DNA of 64,000 nt from positions 7,098,339-7,162,338 of the forward strand of contig NC_087379.1 in assembly GCF_963675165.1 (NCBI RefSeq), read 5' to 3'. This document shows, one piece after another, positions 22,371 to 34,900 of the stretch (its first letter is position 1; the number at the start of each line of letters is the position of its first letter). The DNA is from Halichondria panicea. Its lineage: Eukaryota; Porifera; Demospongiae; Suberitida; Halichondriidae. The translations under genes and the position numbers were made by a program. A model generated the notes under the pieces. It was not told the origin of the DNA. It worked only from the letters and a program-made list of their open reading frames with translations, and made no database searches.

Positions 22371-24225
22371 TGTTGAATTAGTAAAATTAACTGTTTACCT
22401 TTGTTTTAGAGATACAGTTTTCAAAGCTGGAGGAAAACCTTTCCTGTCCTTCCGAGCCGTCCCGCACCCATAGATACCATCCTCCAACAAGTCTTCAAGC
22501 AGTTTGACACTGGTAAAGAAGTTGTCGAAGTAGACATGGTGGTTCTTCCCCTTCAACTCGCTAGTCAATGTCTTCACCACATGTTCCCCGAGACCAACCT
22601 GACGTGTATCCTTCTTCCCCGTGTACACCTCAAATCGACTGAAGTAGCCGTTGGTACTATCTCCCAGTACCCACACTTTGATCCCACGCTTGATTGGCTT
22701 CATAGGCATGTATTGTTTGAGAGCGGACCGACCCTGAAATTTAATCATTGCCTCGTCCACAGCAACATTCTTTGATGGATTGTACAAGGCCGTGAACTGC
22801 AGACTGAGGTGATCAATTAGAGGGCGGACTTTACCTAGCCTATCAAACGTGGGACTTCCTCTTTGAGCGAGGTGTTGATTGTTTACAAAGTGCAGGTACC
22901 GAGAGTTTTCCCTGAAGCGCCACCGAGGAATCTTCATCGCGATGGGGGCGTAGTGAGTGAGAGGGTCTCTGCTCCAGTAATCGTCAAGCGATGGTAAGTG
23001 AACTACACCCATTAGAATACAAAAACCCCAAAAAGCTTGCAATTCTTCTGTATCGATGGTTCTCCATGCCTCGTACTTTTCGTCTCCCATTACCTCCCTG
23101 GCATATCTGTTGGTTTCCTTCACAATCATTTCTTGTAGGTCTCCGTTGAAGAAGAGTTGAAATATTTGGAGTGGGCAATCAGATATCGCTACAGTGGGGC
23201 CAGTCTGAGAGGTGAAGGTGTTGATTGTGACGCTTGTGAGATTCTCGGACCATTGCGTAAGATCTGTTTTTATGCCTCGAGGCGTAGCCGCACGAGGGAT
23301 ACGGTAAAGCTGACTGTGTGTGTGTCTGTCTGTGTGTGTGTGTGTGTATTCCAGCTATAACTGCTCAACGCTTACAATGCGACGAAAACTAACAGCTTCT
23401 ATAGGCTTCTAGCCACGTTCTCTTGGATTTTGATTCGTGGATTAGCAAACTAAAGCTTCTTTCTCGAGTTATGGCTAGTTTGACTCACATTGAAGGCTGT
23501 TGCAGTCTCTTCAGAATCTTTCATAGCATCATCTGTCTGCACAAACTTTCTATTCAACATATGAGTTAGCCTTGCACTAAAGCGCTAGCTTTTTGTTAGC
23601 TACAATACTCAGAAAATATCTGTTAAAACAGCTAGCTAGCAGTAGCCATTAATTTGTGAAATTGATCTCTTTGGACACACCCTTTAATTATTCCTGTGGA
23701 TGTAATGCGCATGCGCGCTCATTCCCCATGTGTGAGAAAATAATATCCAAGATCCAGATCCAGATCCTCCTGGCAGAATCATCTTTGTCTTGAGGGCCTG
23801 GTAAGCCACAAAACACTACCATATAACAATATAGATAACAATATGCATGTACACAGGTCTTTTCTTCTTAGATATTATATACACTGAACTACAGATCCTG
23901 GAAGAATCAATTTTCTTCTTTCTTGATGTCCTGGTAAGCCACATAATACAATAAATAACAACTTACAATAGATGCATGTAAATTAATAAGTCTTTTCTTC
24001 TCAGTGACTTTATATAGATAAGCTAACTTTAATATAAAATTCATTATAGATAACACTCTAATACTTTTGAGCGAAAGCAAAAACATGGCGAGAGGCATTA
24101 GCACAGCGCCAGCTTGAACACTAGTTAAAATAAGTATTTATTATACGCTCAACAGAATTAAACATTTTTATTATAATTACCTGGAGGTTGTTGAGTGTTG
24201 AGCGGAGGTTGGGGTGGGAGTGGAG

Positions 24226-24540
24226 GTGGGGGTGGCTGTCGAGGGTTGAGCGGTGGTTGAGGTGGGGGTGGCTGTCGAGGGTTGAGCGGTGGTTGAGGTG
24301 GGGGTGGCTGTCGAGGGTTGAGCGGTGGTTGAGGTGGGGGTGGCTGTCGAGGGTTGAGCGGTGGTTGAGGTGGGGGTGGCTGTCGAGGGTTGAGCGGTGG
24401 TTGAGGTGGGGGTGGCTGTCGAGGGTTGAGTGGTGGTTGAGGTGGGGGTGGCTGTCGAGGGTTGAGCGGTGGTTGAGGTGGGGGTGGCTGTTGAGAATTG
24501 AGCGGTGGTTGAGGTGGGGGTGGCTGTCGGGGGTTGAGCG
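24226..24540 (-). repeat. 36-bp coding minisatellite in piggyBac transposase
   Basis: About nine units of 36 bp. In the frame fixed by the flanking splice sites each unit encodes QPPPPQPPLNPR, giving a disordered proline-rich stretch between the acidic N terminus and the DNA-binding core. The other long frames (SHPHLNHRST on -, RVERWLRWGWLS on +) do not join to the neighbouring exons. Confidence 0.8.
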
Positions 24541-26246
24541 GAGGTTGAGGTGGCTGTTGAGTCCCAAGCCCTCCTGAGCCACTCGTATTATCTAAATAAT
24601 AACAAAATTATTACATAATAATATATTCAGTTGTATTCATGTATTATTTTACCATATTCCTTGTCGTCAGACTCTAGGTCTGAAAATTCATAGTCACTCC
24701 CTTCCCTCATAGGTTCATCTTCGTCCTCATCATCGGACAATATGTCTCCAAGCACCTCATCCACAGTGAAGTGCTGTCTCCTAGTCATTCTTCAAGTTTT
24801 AGATAGTTAGAATTAATTTGCATGTATTTATTGTATTGTTTAATATCTGTCTATATTCAAACTGAATTTGTGCAAAATTTTTATGTGTTACCCCCATGCA
24901 ATGCTTAGTCTACAGTTACCTTAGCTAGCGGTCAGCCGTTTGCAGTGCTCTAGTAAGCAGTAGGTCCTCCTCCTTTGGAGATCTTGCAAAAAGAAGACGT
25001 TCAACTGCAGCTGCAGCAAAAATGAGTCTATGGAGTCATAGCGATATGAAGCATTAATGAGTCTGTGGTGTATAATGGGTTACAGAGCTCTACTGGATAT
25101 GGCACTGAGATTGGGGAAAGGAGACACAGCTCATCAAATCTGTCAGCAATTGACCCAACGTAAGTACATGTACACATGTTACTACATGTCAGGTGATAAC
25201 CACCCTCCGCCTAAGCCCTCTACTAAGTAGCTATTCTCTATACAAGATTGAAATCACAACAGGAAGACATTTGCCACAATCCCTATGATTGTGTGTATAT
25301 ACCATCATGCGTGCTTGTACACCTCCCTCCTAGACTGCACTGTTGAGTACTAGTGTATGAGAACCTCACCAAACTGATATACTGATTGTCTCCATATTGT
25401 ACAGGAGGTGTGAGAGGTGTGGTCACTGCATGCTCGGACAGTATACAGGTATCCTGCATGTACTGCTTGTATACAGTTTAGCTGTACAATAGATACTGAG
25501 TTTTCAACTTAAGTTGATTCAACTAGCAAGTATTTACAATCATATACATTTTGCTGTATGCATGCACTGAAACACAGTGATTCTCACAGTCTAATTGTAC
25601 CTGTTTCCTCAGGTTGAGGCTGGCGTTGCACGGAAGGTTCCGACTGTAGCCAGGACTGTGGTGGACATTAATGTGCGTTTATTTGTTACGTACTTAAGTT
25701 AGCACAATTAACCGTGTATATACACTGCTAAATGTTGCTTGGCTGACCTAAATTGTATGCATGTCCATGTTACAGTACTGTATGTTTGAAATCTCATTTC
25801 TTTTTGCTTAATTATCTTCTGTAGGAAGCCACTGAAGTACTGAGGACAACAGTTGGTGAGATGACCACCTCACAGTTTGGCTCTACTTTGAAGACTGTAC
25901 TGTCACTAATGGAGAAAATTACAACTGCACTTCAGTGAGATGTCTACTATTCTAATGGTAGCACTGTATTCACAATATCCCCCACCTCAGGTCATCTTCT
26001 CTGAGTGAGCTGACAGGCCACACTGACTCCATACGGACAGATGTTAGGTCCATTCGTCAACTGGCCGGGAAGATTGTCAAGGAGTGCAACTTTGGAGCCA
26101 GTCTCTCTAAGATGGAGACTTTATCTCATCAGCTTGGACGGTTGGCCGAGGACAAACTCGGAGACTGTCAAGGTGAGAATACATTGTACCAGGGTTTGGG
26201 GCAGGGGATTAAACTTCCCCTAAAACATTTTGTGCAATAATGGCAT

Positions 26247-26535
26247 CAGGGTTTCATACAGGATTTTTAGCTGGGAGAGGGAAACGTTTAATTAAGGGGG
26301 GTCTGAGGGTCCTCTCCCGGAAAAATTTTTGAGGAATGGTTATCTGAGGTGCAATTTGGGTTTTTGTGTGCTTCAAACCATACATTTTACTATAGCCTAT
26401 AATAAGATTGTAGATATTTTAATGGAGAAAAGTCGTACATTTTTATTATGACATCATTAATTTTCAGATTTCTAGGGGGGGGGGGATTTTGGCTGGGGGT
26501 AGGAAATCCCAGGCCCCCCCTCTGTATGAAACCCT
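26247..26535. mobile_element. CAGGGTTTCATACAG element, copy in third block
   Basis: Same ends as 15388-15685 at the homologous position, so it was present before the block duplicated. Confidence 0.65.
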
Positions 26536-26643
26536 GCATTAAGGCATCATCAACAAAAACCAGTTATAAGTAGACTCTACTGTATTAAACACTGTGATAT
26601 GTACACTATTATCTCTGCCCTACTATAATGCATATAATGGACT

Positions 26644-27006
26644 CAGGGTTTCATCTAGTGGGGGGGGGGGGGGGTCAGGGGTGAACAATCACACTAAAAT
26701 GCTCAGCTTCCTCCTTGTAGAATAATGACATCATCACATTAGTAATGTAGGTACATGTAACCACAGTCATAAGGTAGAATCTACGTACTGTCTCTATGAT
26801 GTGCAATATGCAACTATACACTGTGATGCATTAGCATGTAATAGGGGTGTGGTCAACAGCGTGGCCAAACATTATGCCACCCCCCCCCCCCAACTTTTGA
26901 TCCTAGATGAAACCCGGATGGTGAGTGTAGGCCCCAACAATTCAACAATTGTGCGGTGCGCTCTACCGCACATCCTCACACAAATGTTCATCCTAGATGA
27001 AACTCA
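26644..27006. mobile_element. CAGGGTTTCATCTAG element, copy in third block
   Basis: Homologous to 15791-16156; the internal G run differs in length. Confidence 0.55.
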
Positions 27007-27896
27007 GTACATGTGTATGTTGTATATCTGTAATATTAACTGTCAGGAGCTTATTTACTCTGGAGCTCTTTGTTGAACTGCATGCAATCCACGTACACCA
27101 TTTCCTTTGCTGACCCTCACCCTATCCACACTGCAGGCCTGGCAGAGAGTGTTCAAACATTGCCAAGAACATTTGATGGTGAACTTACATAGTACATGTG
27201 TTAGCGTATTATTTGTTTTGTGATGGACCTGTATTTTTATCAGTTTGAATGCACGTATAATTATATTGTTTGGATGATATAATTAATTTTGACAATGAAT
27301 TGTTAGTCACATTGTTATTGTGGTCATGTACTGTCATGCTCCCTCATGATTGTTATGCCTTGATGCGTATGGTCCATGCAGGGGCACACAGTCATCTGTT
27401 TGTGTGTGCATGTGTGTGTGTGTATTCCAGCTGTAACTGTCCTTCTATTAGCAGTACAAGCATCATCACCTTCTAGGTAAAGGGTCGTTGAATAGCATTG
27501 TGTAACTAGCATTGGCGATCTTTACCAAATCACCAAACCAGCAAAGAAGAGAGAAGAGACCCTGCATGGTGGTGCAACTTACAGAGCTCTTGTGAAACTA
27601 CTCCTAAGAATGAGGAAATATGACATTGTTCAAACATTGCCAAGAGAATGGTAAACTTACATAGTATATGTGTAGCGTAACATAATCTGTTTTGTGATGG
27701 ATCCATGCTTGTGAGTAGAATTTAAATGCTCCTAATTTATACTAGGGATGCATTTGTGAGTCAGAAGTATGTGATCCTCTACCTGCCTACATTGTACGAG
27801 AGCTTAGCTTACAAGCCCCCTCATAACAATGACCTCAAGGACTGATAATGCATTTATCATACACATGAATTGTGTCACATGACTATGTGCTACTGT

Positions 27897-28691
27897 TTCC
27901 CATTATTACAACTCTGAACCCTCCTCTCCATGCAACGGTGATTGTGAAGCATATACTAATCGTCTCAAGCGCTACTGCCACAACTCATTTTTTTTTATGG
28001 AAGCGAACAAATCTCTTGTAATGAAGGCAAGCTAACTAATGATGACTATGAGCTGGTACATGTGCACATTGTAGCAAGACATGGAGATCGTACCCCAGTC
28101 TCCAACCTACGACTTGGTCCCAGAGTGTACTATGAATGTGGCCTGGTGCAGGAATCAATTAATTGGAACGGACTCAAAGATTTTATCCACATTTTCTGAC
28201 TCCTCATGTGTTTCGTACCCGCAAGCTTTGGAGCTATTCAAATTTGCTGACTGGGCTTGGAGCAATGGCCACCCTCTGAAGACATCTATCACATTGCAAC
28301 AATGCCGTTTTTGACTCATTCCATATTGTCTCCAATGCAACGAGTAATTGAGAGTTATCAGAGAAGCATTTCATTGGCTGGTTCTTACAAGTTCATGGTA
28401 TCGCTGACACACGATGATGCAATCACTAAGATGTTAACGAACCTGGGTGTGCGTGTGAGTGAATGGATACCTTATGCAACTAGAGTTGTGTTTGAACTTT
28501 GGAAAAAGAAAGATGAAGAATTGTATGCGGTTCTAATATTACTGAATGGAGAAGTGGTGACTCCACAGTGTGGTGGTTGGAGAGAGGGGATGAATGATGA
28601 ACTGATTCCATACCCAGTCTTGAAGGTGTTCCTCACCTCGGGGACACACAGAGAACTCAAGTATTACAATAACATGTGTACAACTACATAG
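27897..28691 (+). pseudogene. Histidine acid phosphatase family relic
   Basis: From about 28042 the frame reads VHIVARHGDRTPVSN, containing the RHGxRTP catalytic loop of histidine acid phosphatases, and stops in DFIHIF. From 28257 a second frame resumes and carries THDDAITKMLTNLGVRV, which fits the C-terminal His-Asp motif, ending at 28691. Most of the region between the two motifs is missing, and at least one stop and frame change separate them, so no active enzyme is possible. Lysosomal/secreted acid phosphatase and 2-phosphoxylose phosphatase are possible parents; I cannot choose between them. Confidence 0.7.
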
Positions 28692-28847
28692 CTACAGTTG
28701 GGCTGTATATTATGTGTGCGTTAAAACCTTGCAGCTCAACAATACTACCATACTCTGACAGTCTTTTTTTTTTACAGTATAATATGTAGTACTAGTATCA
28801 ACCATATCATATTAGCACAATGCCATGCTCTCACTGGCCCACACTGA

Positions 28848-28935
28848 GCTAGCTGTGAAAGTTATTGTATTGATCAAGCATGAATGTCAGTAAGGAGGGG
28901 TCCAAACAAAGGGGCGTGGCTACTATCCAAGAAAA
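28848..28935 (+). promoter_or_regulatory. Upstream region shared by genes 2 and 3 (gene 2 copy)
   Basis: The stretch before the gene 2 ATG matches the one before gene 3 (48150-48257), including GATCAAGCATGAATGTCAGT and AAGGAGGGGTCCAAACAAAG. It lies between the previous gene remnant and the first exon, so it probably holds the 5' UTR and core promoter. No TATA box is obvious. Confidence 0.45.
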
Positions 28936-31900
28936 ATGGACATACACCGTGCTGCCAAGGCTGGTAACTTGAGAGCTTTAAAAAATGCCATCAAGAGAGG
29001 AGAGGATGTCAACAGTATGAAGGTAAGCTGGTTTGTGGGTACGTAGAGCTGAAGCTGTGAAAGTCTGTTTTTGCTAGCTGTCATGCTAATTAATAATAAT
29101 ATACGAATGTACGATATCCCTTGATTCCATGCTTTAGTCTTGTCCCCAAATATTGTCTGTCTATCTCAAATGAGAGGTAAGGTTATCGGTCACCATACAG
29201 CCGTATTTCAGGCTACATAATTTATAGTAATGAGGGAGCAAACCACTTCAGAACCATACTGTGGTGATAGATAGTTGATGCATGTGCTCTGTCACCGGAA
29301 TAACTGTGGACATGGAAAATAGAATTTGGTGCGACTATTATTTTTGGTCGTGTGTAGATTTTAATCTGCTGTCGCTCAACTACGAGCTAGCTTGCTGAAA
29401 GGTTAGAGTTAATGTTATGTACTTTTGTGCGTGGGGTGATGACGTCAGATACAACCACTCTCTATTATGCCAATCCCTTTCCTTCACGGTCTATCACACA
29501 GATGTGTTGTCAAAATGTACTGTATGCTCTAACTCTTGTAGGATGGGTGGACTCCACTCATGGGGGCAGCCAATGGAGGTCACACTGACTGTGTTAAAAA
29601 GCTGCTCTCCTCAGGAGCCGTGGTGGACCTGGCTAACAAGGTTAGTGTCTGACACTAAACTGATGTGTCTATATAGGCAGCATGTTTGTGACCATCACAT
29701 CATTAAGAATTATTTACATGTACCGTACTCACCTGAAAATACACCCCCTTCGAATTTACGCCCCCCTAGCCAGAGCAGGAAATGTATTGCAGAGGTATTT
29801 TCTACCTCAATAATACGCCCCCTAACCCCATCTAATTATGGTAGGTTCAATAATAGCTCCTGTTAGATCTAAACATAGTTTTATCAGAGGAGGTTGGCCA
29901 CGTGTCATCATTTATGTGACGTCTCTGCTCACAATACCATAGATACTGAACAACTATAAAGAAAGTTATTGCTACTCTTGCTTTGCTGAGCTTATAACAC
30001 CTGACTAGCTGTGTCTGTTGTCTGGTTAGACCAGGATTAGCTAGACTATAGGGTAGAGTGTAGTTCAGCGGTGCTGTATGTAGCTTGCACTGTACTGGCT
30101 GGCAAGAATCTAGTAAACACTGTATGCACTGATAACTCGTCAGAATGGAGGGGATCGCTGGGGATCGGGTTGGTTAATGAAAGCTCAAAGTAGCCAGAGT
30201 TGTGTAAATAAGTACAGTGCAAGCTGCATACAGCACCGCTGAACTATACCGTACCCTATAGTCTAGCTAATCTTGGTCCAGGCAGATCGACTACAGACAC
30301 AGCTAGTCCGGTGTTACAAGTCAGCTAAGCAAGAGTATCCATAACTTTTTTATTACAGTTATTCGGTATCTATGGTAACTTGAGCAGAGACCTTAGGAAT
30401 GTCACATGATTGACGACGCGTGGCCAACCTCCTCTGGGTTGGTCCTACTATACTATCCTATAGTGATTCAACACTCTTCAAGAGTAGCTCTAGAACCAAA
30501 TCCAACCTACCTGGCTGGTTAAGCCACATCTTCATCTAAAGATGTCCTATAAAATGCATTGTTTTGAGTTGTGACAGACAATTAATTTAAAATTTTGTTA
30601 TTAATTAATTAAATCAAGCTACTAACCAGGTTGGTTCTGCTTGTGAATTAGCAGAACAGGGTGGCAAGACACTTGCAGTTGCAGTGCTGCTCTATGAACT
30701 GGGCTCAACTGAAAAATACTCGACACGATGATGGATGCCATGGTGCAGGTGATAGCTGCTGAAGAGTCTGCAACTCTGTGGGGGGCCTTGGTCTGCTCAG
30801 CCCGACATGGCTTTGCGCATGTGCACTGGATGCACTGACTGGAATGAATATTTGGAGGTGGAGCTAGCTAGTTGGAGGTGGGGTTTTGAGTTGATCGTGC
30901 AATAGAGCTCTAGTTCTCTAGCTCTCATATCAGCTAGCTAGTAAAAAGGAACTTGTGGAGCAGAGTTTGAGGCCAGAGGGGGGTGCTGGAGCACCCTCTG
31001 CCCCCCTCTGGCTACGCCACTGATATACCGTTGAGGTCTGTAGCCTCTGCTTTAGCCATGACAGACAGACAGAGTATGATTTTCTATTTAAAACACACCT
31101 GATATAATTATTTCTAGGGAGTTGAATTGACGTAGAGAATTGCCGTAGCCTCGAGCCTACTATGTGTGTACCTCAGGGCCACCGTACTATAGGCAGCATG
31201 TTCGTGACCATGCATGTACGTACAATTATGGACGTTGCCGGCATTTTGAATTAAAATTAACCTTATTATGTTTTGCCTATAATATATACCTTGCTTATTT
31301 GTGTCTAAGTTGACAAACTGGACTACATACATTTTCTTGCATGTAGTACACTGTATTACCAGCATTTTCATTTAAAATCATAGACTATAATTATAGTGAT
31401 ACATTGTACAGTATATACTAGCCTCGTTCCTAGGCCGAGGTGTCTCTAAAATAACGCTAGGTCGCCATGCAACTAATGTAGGCCTGGGGAAGAGTACATA
31501 TGGGCGTGGTTTTAATTCGTTAGGATTCAACAAATTTCAATTATTTCTCCGTAAAAGCTGCCGTCATCACAAAATAGCTCTGTGTTACAAATTAATTATC
31601 TCTCAAACAAGAGGCCCCCCTCAATGAGCGTCAGGTCCAAGCTGTCAACTCTAGTGTGAAGGAAGGGACATTTTGTGTGATTCCCTACTGTGCTACCAGT
31701 TGCTGCAGACAATGAACTTGGAAGCCATTAGCTCGATCTACCTGGACATATAGCATAGGTGTAACTTGTGTTCCTAGGGTTATAAACTAGTTATGATACT
31801 TGCACTCGGGATGCATGGTGTACATTGCAAGCTAGAAGTTTACTACTGTGCATGGTGTATATTGCAAGCTAGAAGTTTACATTGTCAATACACTGTGCCA

Positions 31901-34900
31901 GCTCAGCAAAAAAGTGGTGCAAGTGATCGTGTCCAACCTCCTCTATAGTTTTATATAGTAGCTGGACAAGCAAGAGTTAGCTAGCTACAGATCTACCAAC
32001 AGTTAGTGTTCCTACGGTGGCCGAGAAGAGTCACCCGCCTCCGCCTACCACCACAATTAACCGCGCGCACTTAAAACTAATGTGAATCTGCACAAAGTCA
32101 AAGGTCAATGAATAATGTCTGCATTCGAATTAACGCATTAACTAGCTAATGCAGACATTATTCGTTGACCTTGTACAGACTGACATGAACACTTGTTGGC
32201 GGTTCTTTGTTCCTTTACTTTATTTATGGTCTATCACACAGATGTATTGTCACTGCATGCTCTCACTCTTGTAGTATGGGGAAACTCCACTCTATTGGGC
32301 AGCCGGGACTGGGAACACTGACTGTGTTAGGGAGCTGCTCTCCTCAGGAGCCGTGGTAGACCTGGCTAATAAGGTGAGTATCTGATACTAAACTGATGTG
32401 TCTATAGTACGGTGGTCCTGAGGTACACACATAGTAGGCTCGAGGCTACGGCAATTCTCTACGTCAATTCAACTGCGGTCAGCTCCATTGAACTGAGGCT
32501 ATGGCAATTCACTAATTAATGTACTTTTATAAGAAGAGGTTTTCAATATTGCAAAATTAGAAATGAGTGTCCAATCATCTCCAAACAAGTTTGTGAAGAA
32601 CTAAGGGGGTGGATTAGTGCTAACGGAATAGTTACCTATAGGCTAGCTAATGACTCTATATACCGTTGAGGTCTGTAGCCTCTGCTTTAGCCATGACACA
32701 GACAGATAGAGTATGATTTTCTATTTAAAACACACCTGATATAATTATTTCTAGAGAGTTGAATTGACGTAGAGAATTGTCGTAGCCTCGAGCCTACTAA
32801 GTGTGTACCTCAGGGCCACCGTACTATAGGCAGCATGTTCGTGACCATGCATGTACGTACAATTATGGACGTTGCCGGCATTTTGAATTAAAATTGACCT
32901 TATTATGTTTTGCCTATAAGATGTACTTATCTTGCTTATTAATTTTGTGTTTAAGTTGATAAACTGGGCTACATACATTTTCTTGCATGTTGTACTCTAT
33001 TACCGATTAAAATCATAGACTATAATTATAGTGATACATTATACAGTATATACTAGCCTCGTTCCCAGGCCGAGGTGTCTCTAAAATAACGCTAGATCGC
33101 CATGCAACTAGGCCTGGGGAAGATTGCATATGGGCGTGGTTTCAATTTGTTCAGATCCAACAAATTTCAATGATTTTTCCGTAAAAGCTGCCGACATCAC
33201 AAAAATAGCTCCGTGTTACAAAGCTAACCTAGCTAACTAGCTAGCTAGGTATTAGATCTAGCTAGGTGGTAGCTATCAAGTTGTGTCAAACAAGAGGCCC
33301 CCCTCAATGAGCGTCAGGTCCAAGCTGTCAACTCCAGTGTGAAGGAAGGGACATTTTGTGTGGTTCCCTACTGTGCTACCAGTTGCTGCAGACAATGAAC
33401 TTGGAAGCCATTAGCTCGATCTACCTGGACATTATAGCATAGGTGTATTTTGTGTTGCTATGGTTATAAACTAGTTATGACACATGCACTCGGGATGCAT
33501 GGTGTATATTGCAAGCTAGAAGTTTAAATTGTCAATAAGCTGTGCCAGCTCAGCAAAAAAGTGGTGCAAGTGATCGTGTCCAACATAGTAGCTGGACGAG
33601 CAAGAGTTAGCTAGCTACAGATCTACCGACAGTTAGTGTTCCTACGGTGGCCGAGAAGAGTCACCCTCCTCCGCCTACCACCACAATTAACCGCGCGCAC
33701 TTAAAACTAATGTGAATTTGCACAAGGTCAAAGGTCAATAAATAATGTCTGCATTCGAATTAACGCATTAATTAGCTAATGCAGACATTATTCGTTGACC
33801 TTGTGCAGACTGACATGAACACTTGTTGGCGGTTCTTTGTTCTTTTACTTTATTTATGGTCTATCACACGATGTATTGTCACTGCATGCTCTCACTCTTG
33901 TAGGATGGGTGGACTCCACTCTATTGGGCAGCCTATAAAGGGCACACTGACTGTGTTAAAGAGCTGCTCTCCTCAGGAGCCGTGGTGGACCTGGCTAACA
34001 TGGTGAGTATCTGATACTAAACTGATGTGTCTATAGTACGGTGGCCCTGAGGTACACACATAGTAGGCTCGAGGCTACGGCAATTCTCTACATCAATTCA
34101 ACTGAGGCTATGGCAATTCACTAATTAATGTACTTTTATAAGAATAGGTTTTAAATATTGCAAAATTAGAAATGAGTGTCCAATCATCTCCAAACAAGTT
34201 TGTGAAGAACTAAGGGGGTGGATTAGTGCTAACGGAATAGTTACCTATAGGCTAGCTAATGACTCTATATACCGTTGAGGTCTGTAGCCTCTGCTTTAGC
34301 CATGACACAGACAGACAGAGTAGGATTTTCTATTTAAAACACACCTGATATAATTATTTCTAGGGAGTTGAATTGACGTAGAGAATTGCCGTAGCCTCGA
34401 GCCTACTATGTGTGTACCTCAGGGCCACCGTACTATAGGCAGCATGTTCGTGACCATGCATGTACGTACAATTATGGACGTTGCCGGCATTTTGAATTAA
34501 CTTATTATGTTTTGCCTATAAGATGCACTTATCTTGCTTATTAATTTTGTGTTTAAGTTGATAAACTGGGCTACATACATTTTCTTGCATGTTGTACTCT
34601 ATTACCGATTAAAATCATAGACTATAATTATAGTGATACATTATACAGTATATACTAGCCTCGTTCTCAGGCCGAGGTGTCTCTAAAATAACGCTAGATC
34701 GCCATGCAACTAGGCCTGGGGAAGATTGCATATGGACGTGGTTTCAATTTGTTTAGATCCAACAAATTTCAATGATTTTTCCGTAAAAGCTACCGTAATC
34801 ACAAAAATAGCTCTGTGTTACAAACCTAACCTAGCTAACTAGCTAGCTACTGTAGGTATTAGATCTAGGTGGTAGCTATCAAGTTGTGTCAAACAAGAGG

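Larger units (their letters stand above)
21520..24788 (-). pseudogene. piggyBac transposase with introns, proline repeat and two frame lesions
   Basis: Exons: 24653-24788 (start, acidic region), 24181-24591 (proline-rich repeat), 22399-23263 (N-terminal and DDE core), then from 22223 down to about 21520. Phases match at all three junctions (1, 1, 2). The three catalytic aspartates are present: VDEAMIKF, VYFDNFFTS and GGVDRGDQL. A C-terminal cysteine cluster follows (RCSHC, then YCEEC). Damage: near 21975 the frame shifts within SKK..YKYVF, and near 21652-21665 a 7-bp duplication of GAGGAGT splits the cysteine cluster with a stop. The lesions are small, so the copy died recently or the assembly is wrong here. 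The enzyme class performs cut-and-paste transposition at TTAA. Confidence 0.8.
20435..25079 (-). mobile_element. piggyBac-type transposon
   Basis: This 4.6-kb block replaces homology between two duplicated host segments and contains a piggyBac transposase gene on the minus strand. Candidate termini are short inverted repeats, CGATTATACGCCA at the left and TGGTGTATAATGGG at the right. TTA borders both ends (20432-20434, 25080-25082), reminiscent of the TTAA target of piggyBac, though neither side reads a perfect TTAA. The two flanks come from different parts of the duplicated gene, so this is not a simple insertion. Confidence 0.6.
25080..27896 (+). pseudogene. Partial third copy of the gene's 3' half
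   Basis: The block begins abruptly inside the Death-domain exon (tail to 25159), followed by exons 25405-25448, 25613-25672, 25825-25934 and 25991-26172. All are open and in phase, and the last continues past the point where genes 1 and 2 stop: it reads GAC TGT CAA G before its donor. The Death-domain-2 remnant (about 27138) and Death tail (about 27575-27664) follow. It lacks a promoter, ankyrin and ZU5 exons. Homology ends at 27896, at the phosphatase relic. Confidence 0.75.

Noticed and set aside
21884-22376. Cys/Val- and His/Thr-rich ORFs
   Set aside because: They come from (TG)n tracts in the transposase intron.
24121-24582. Long ORFs SHPHLNHRST (-) and RVERWLRWGWLS (+) over the 36-bp repeat
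   Set aside because: They are alternative frames of the minisatellite. Only the QPPPPQPPLNPR frame joins in phase to transposase exons on both sides.
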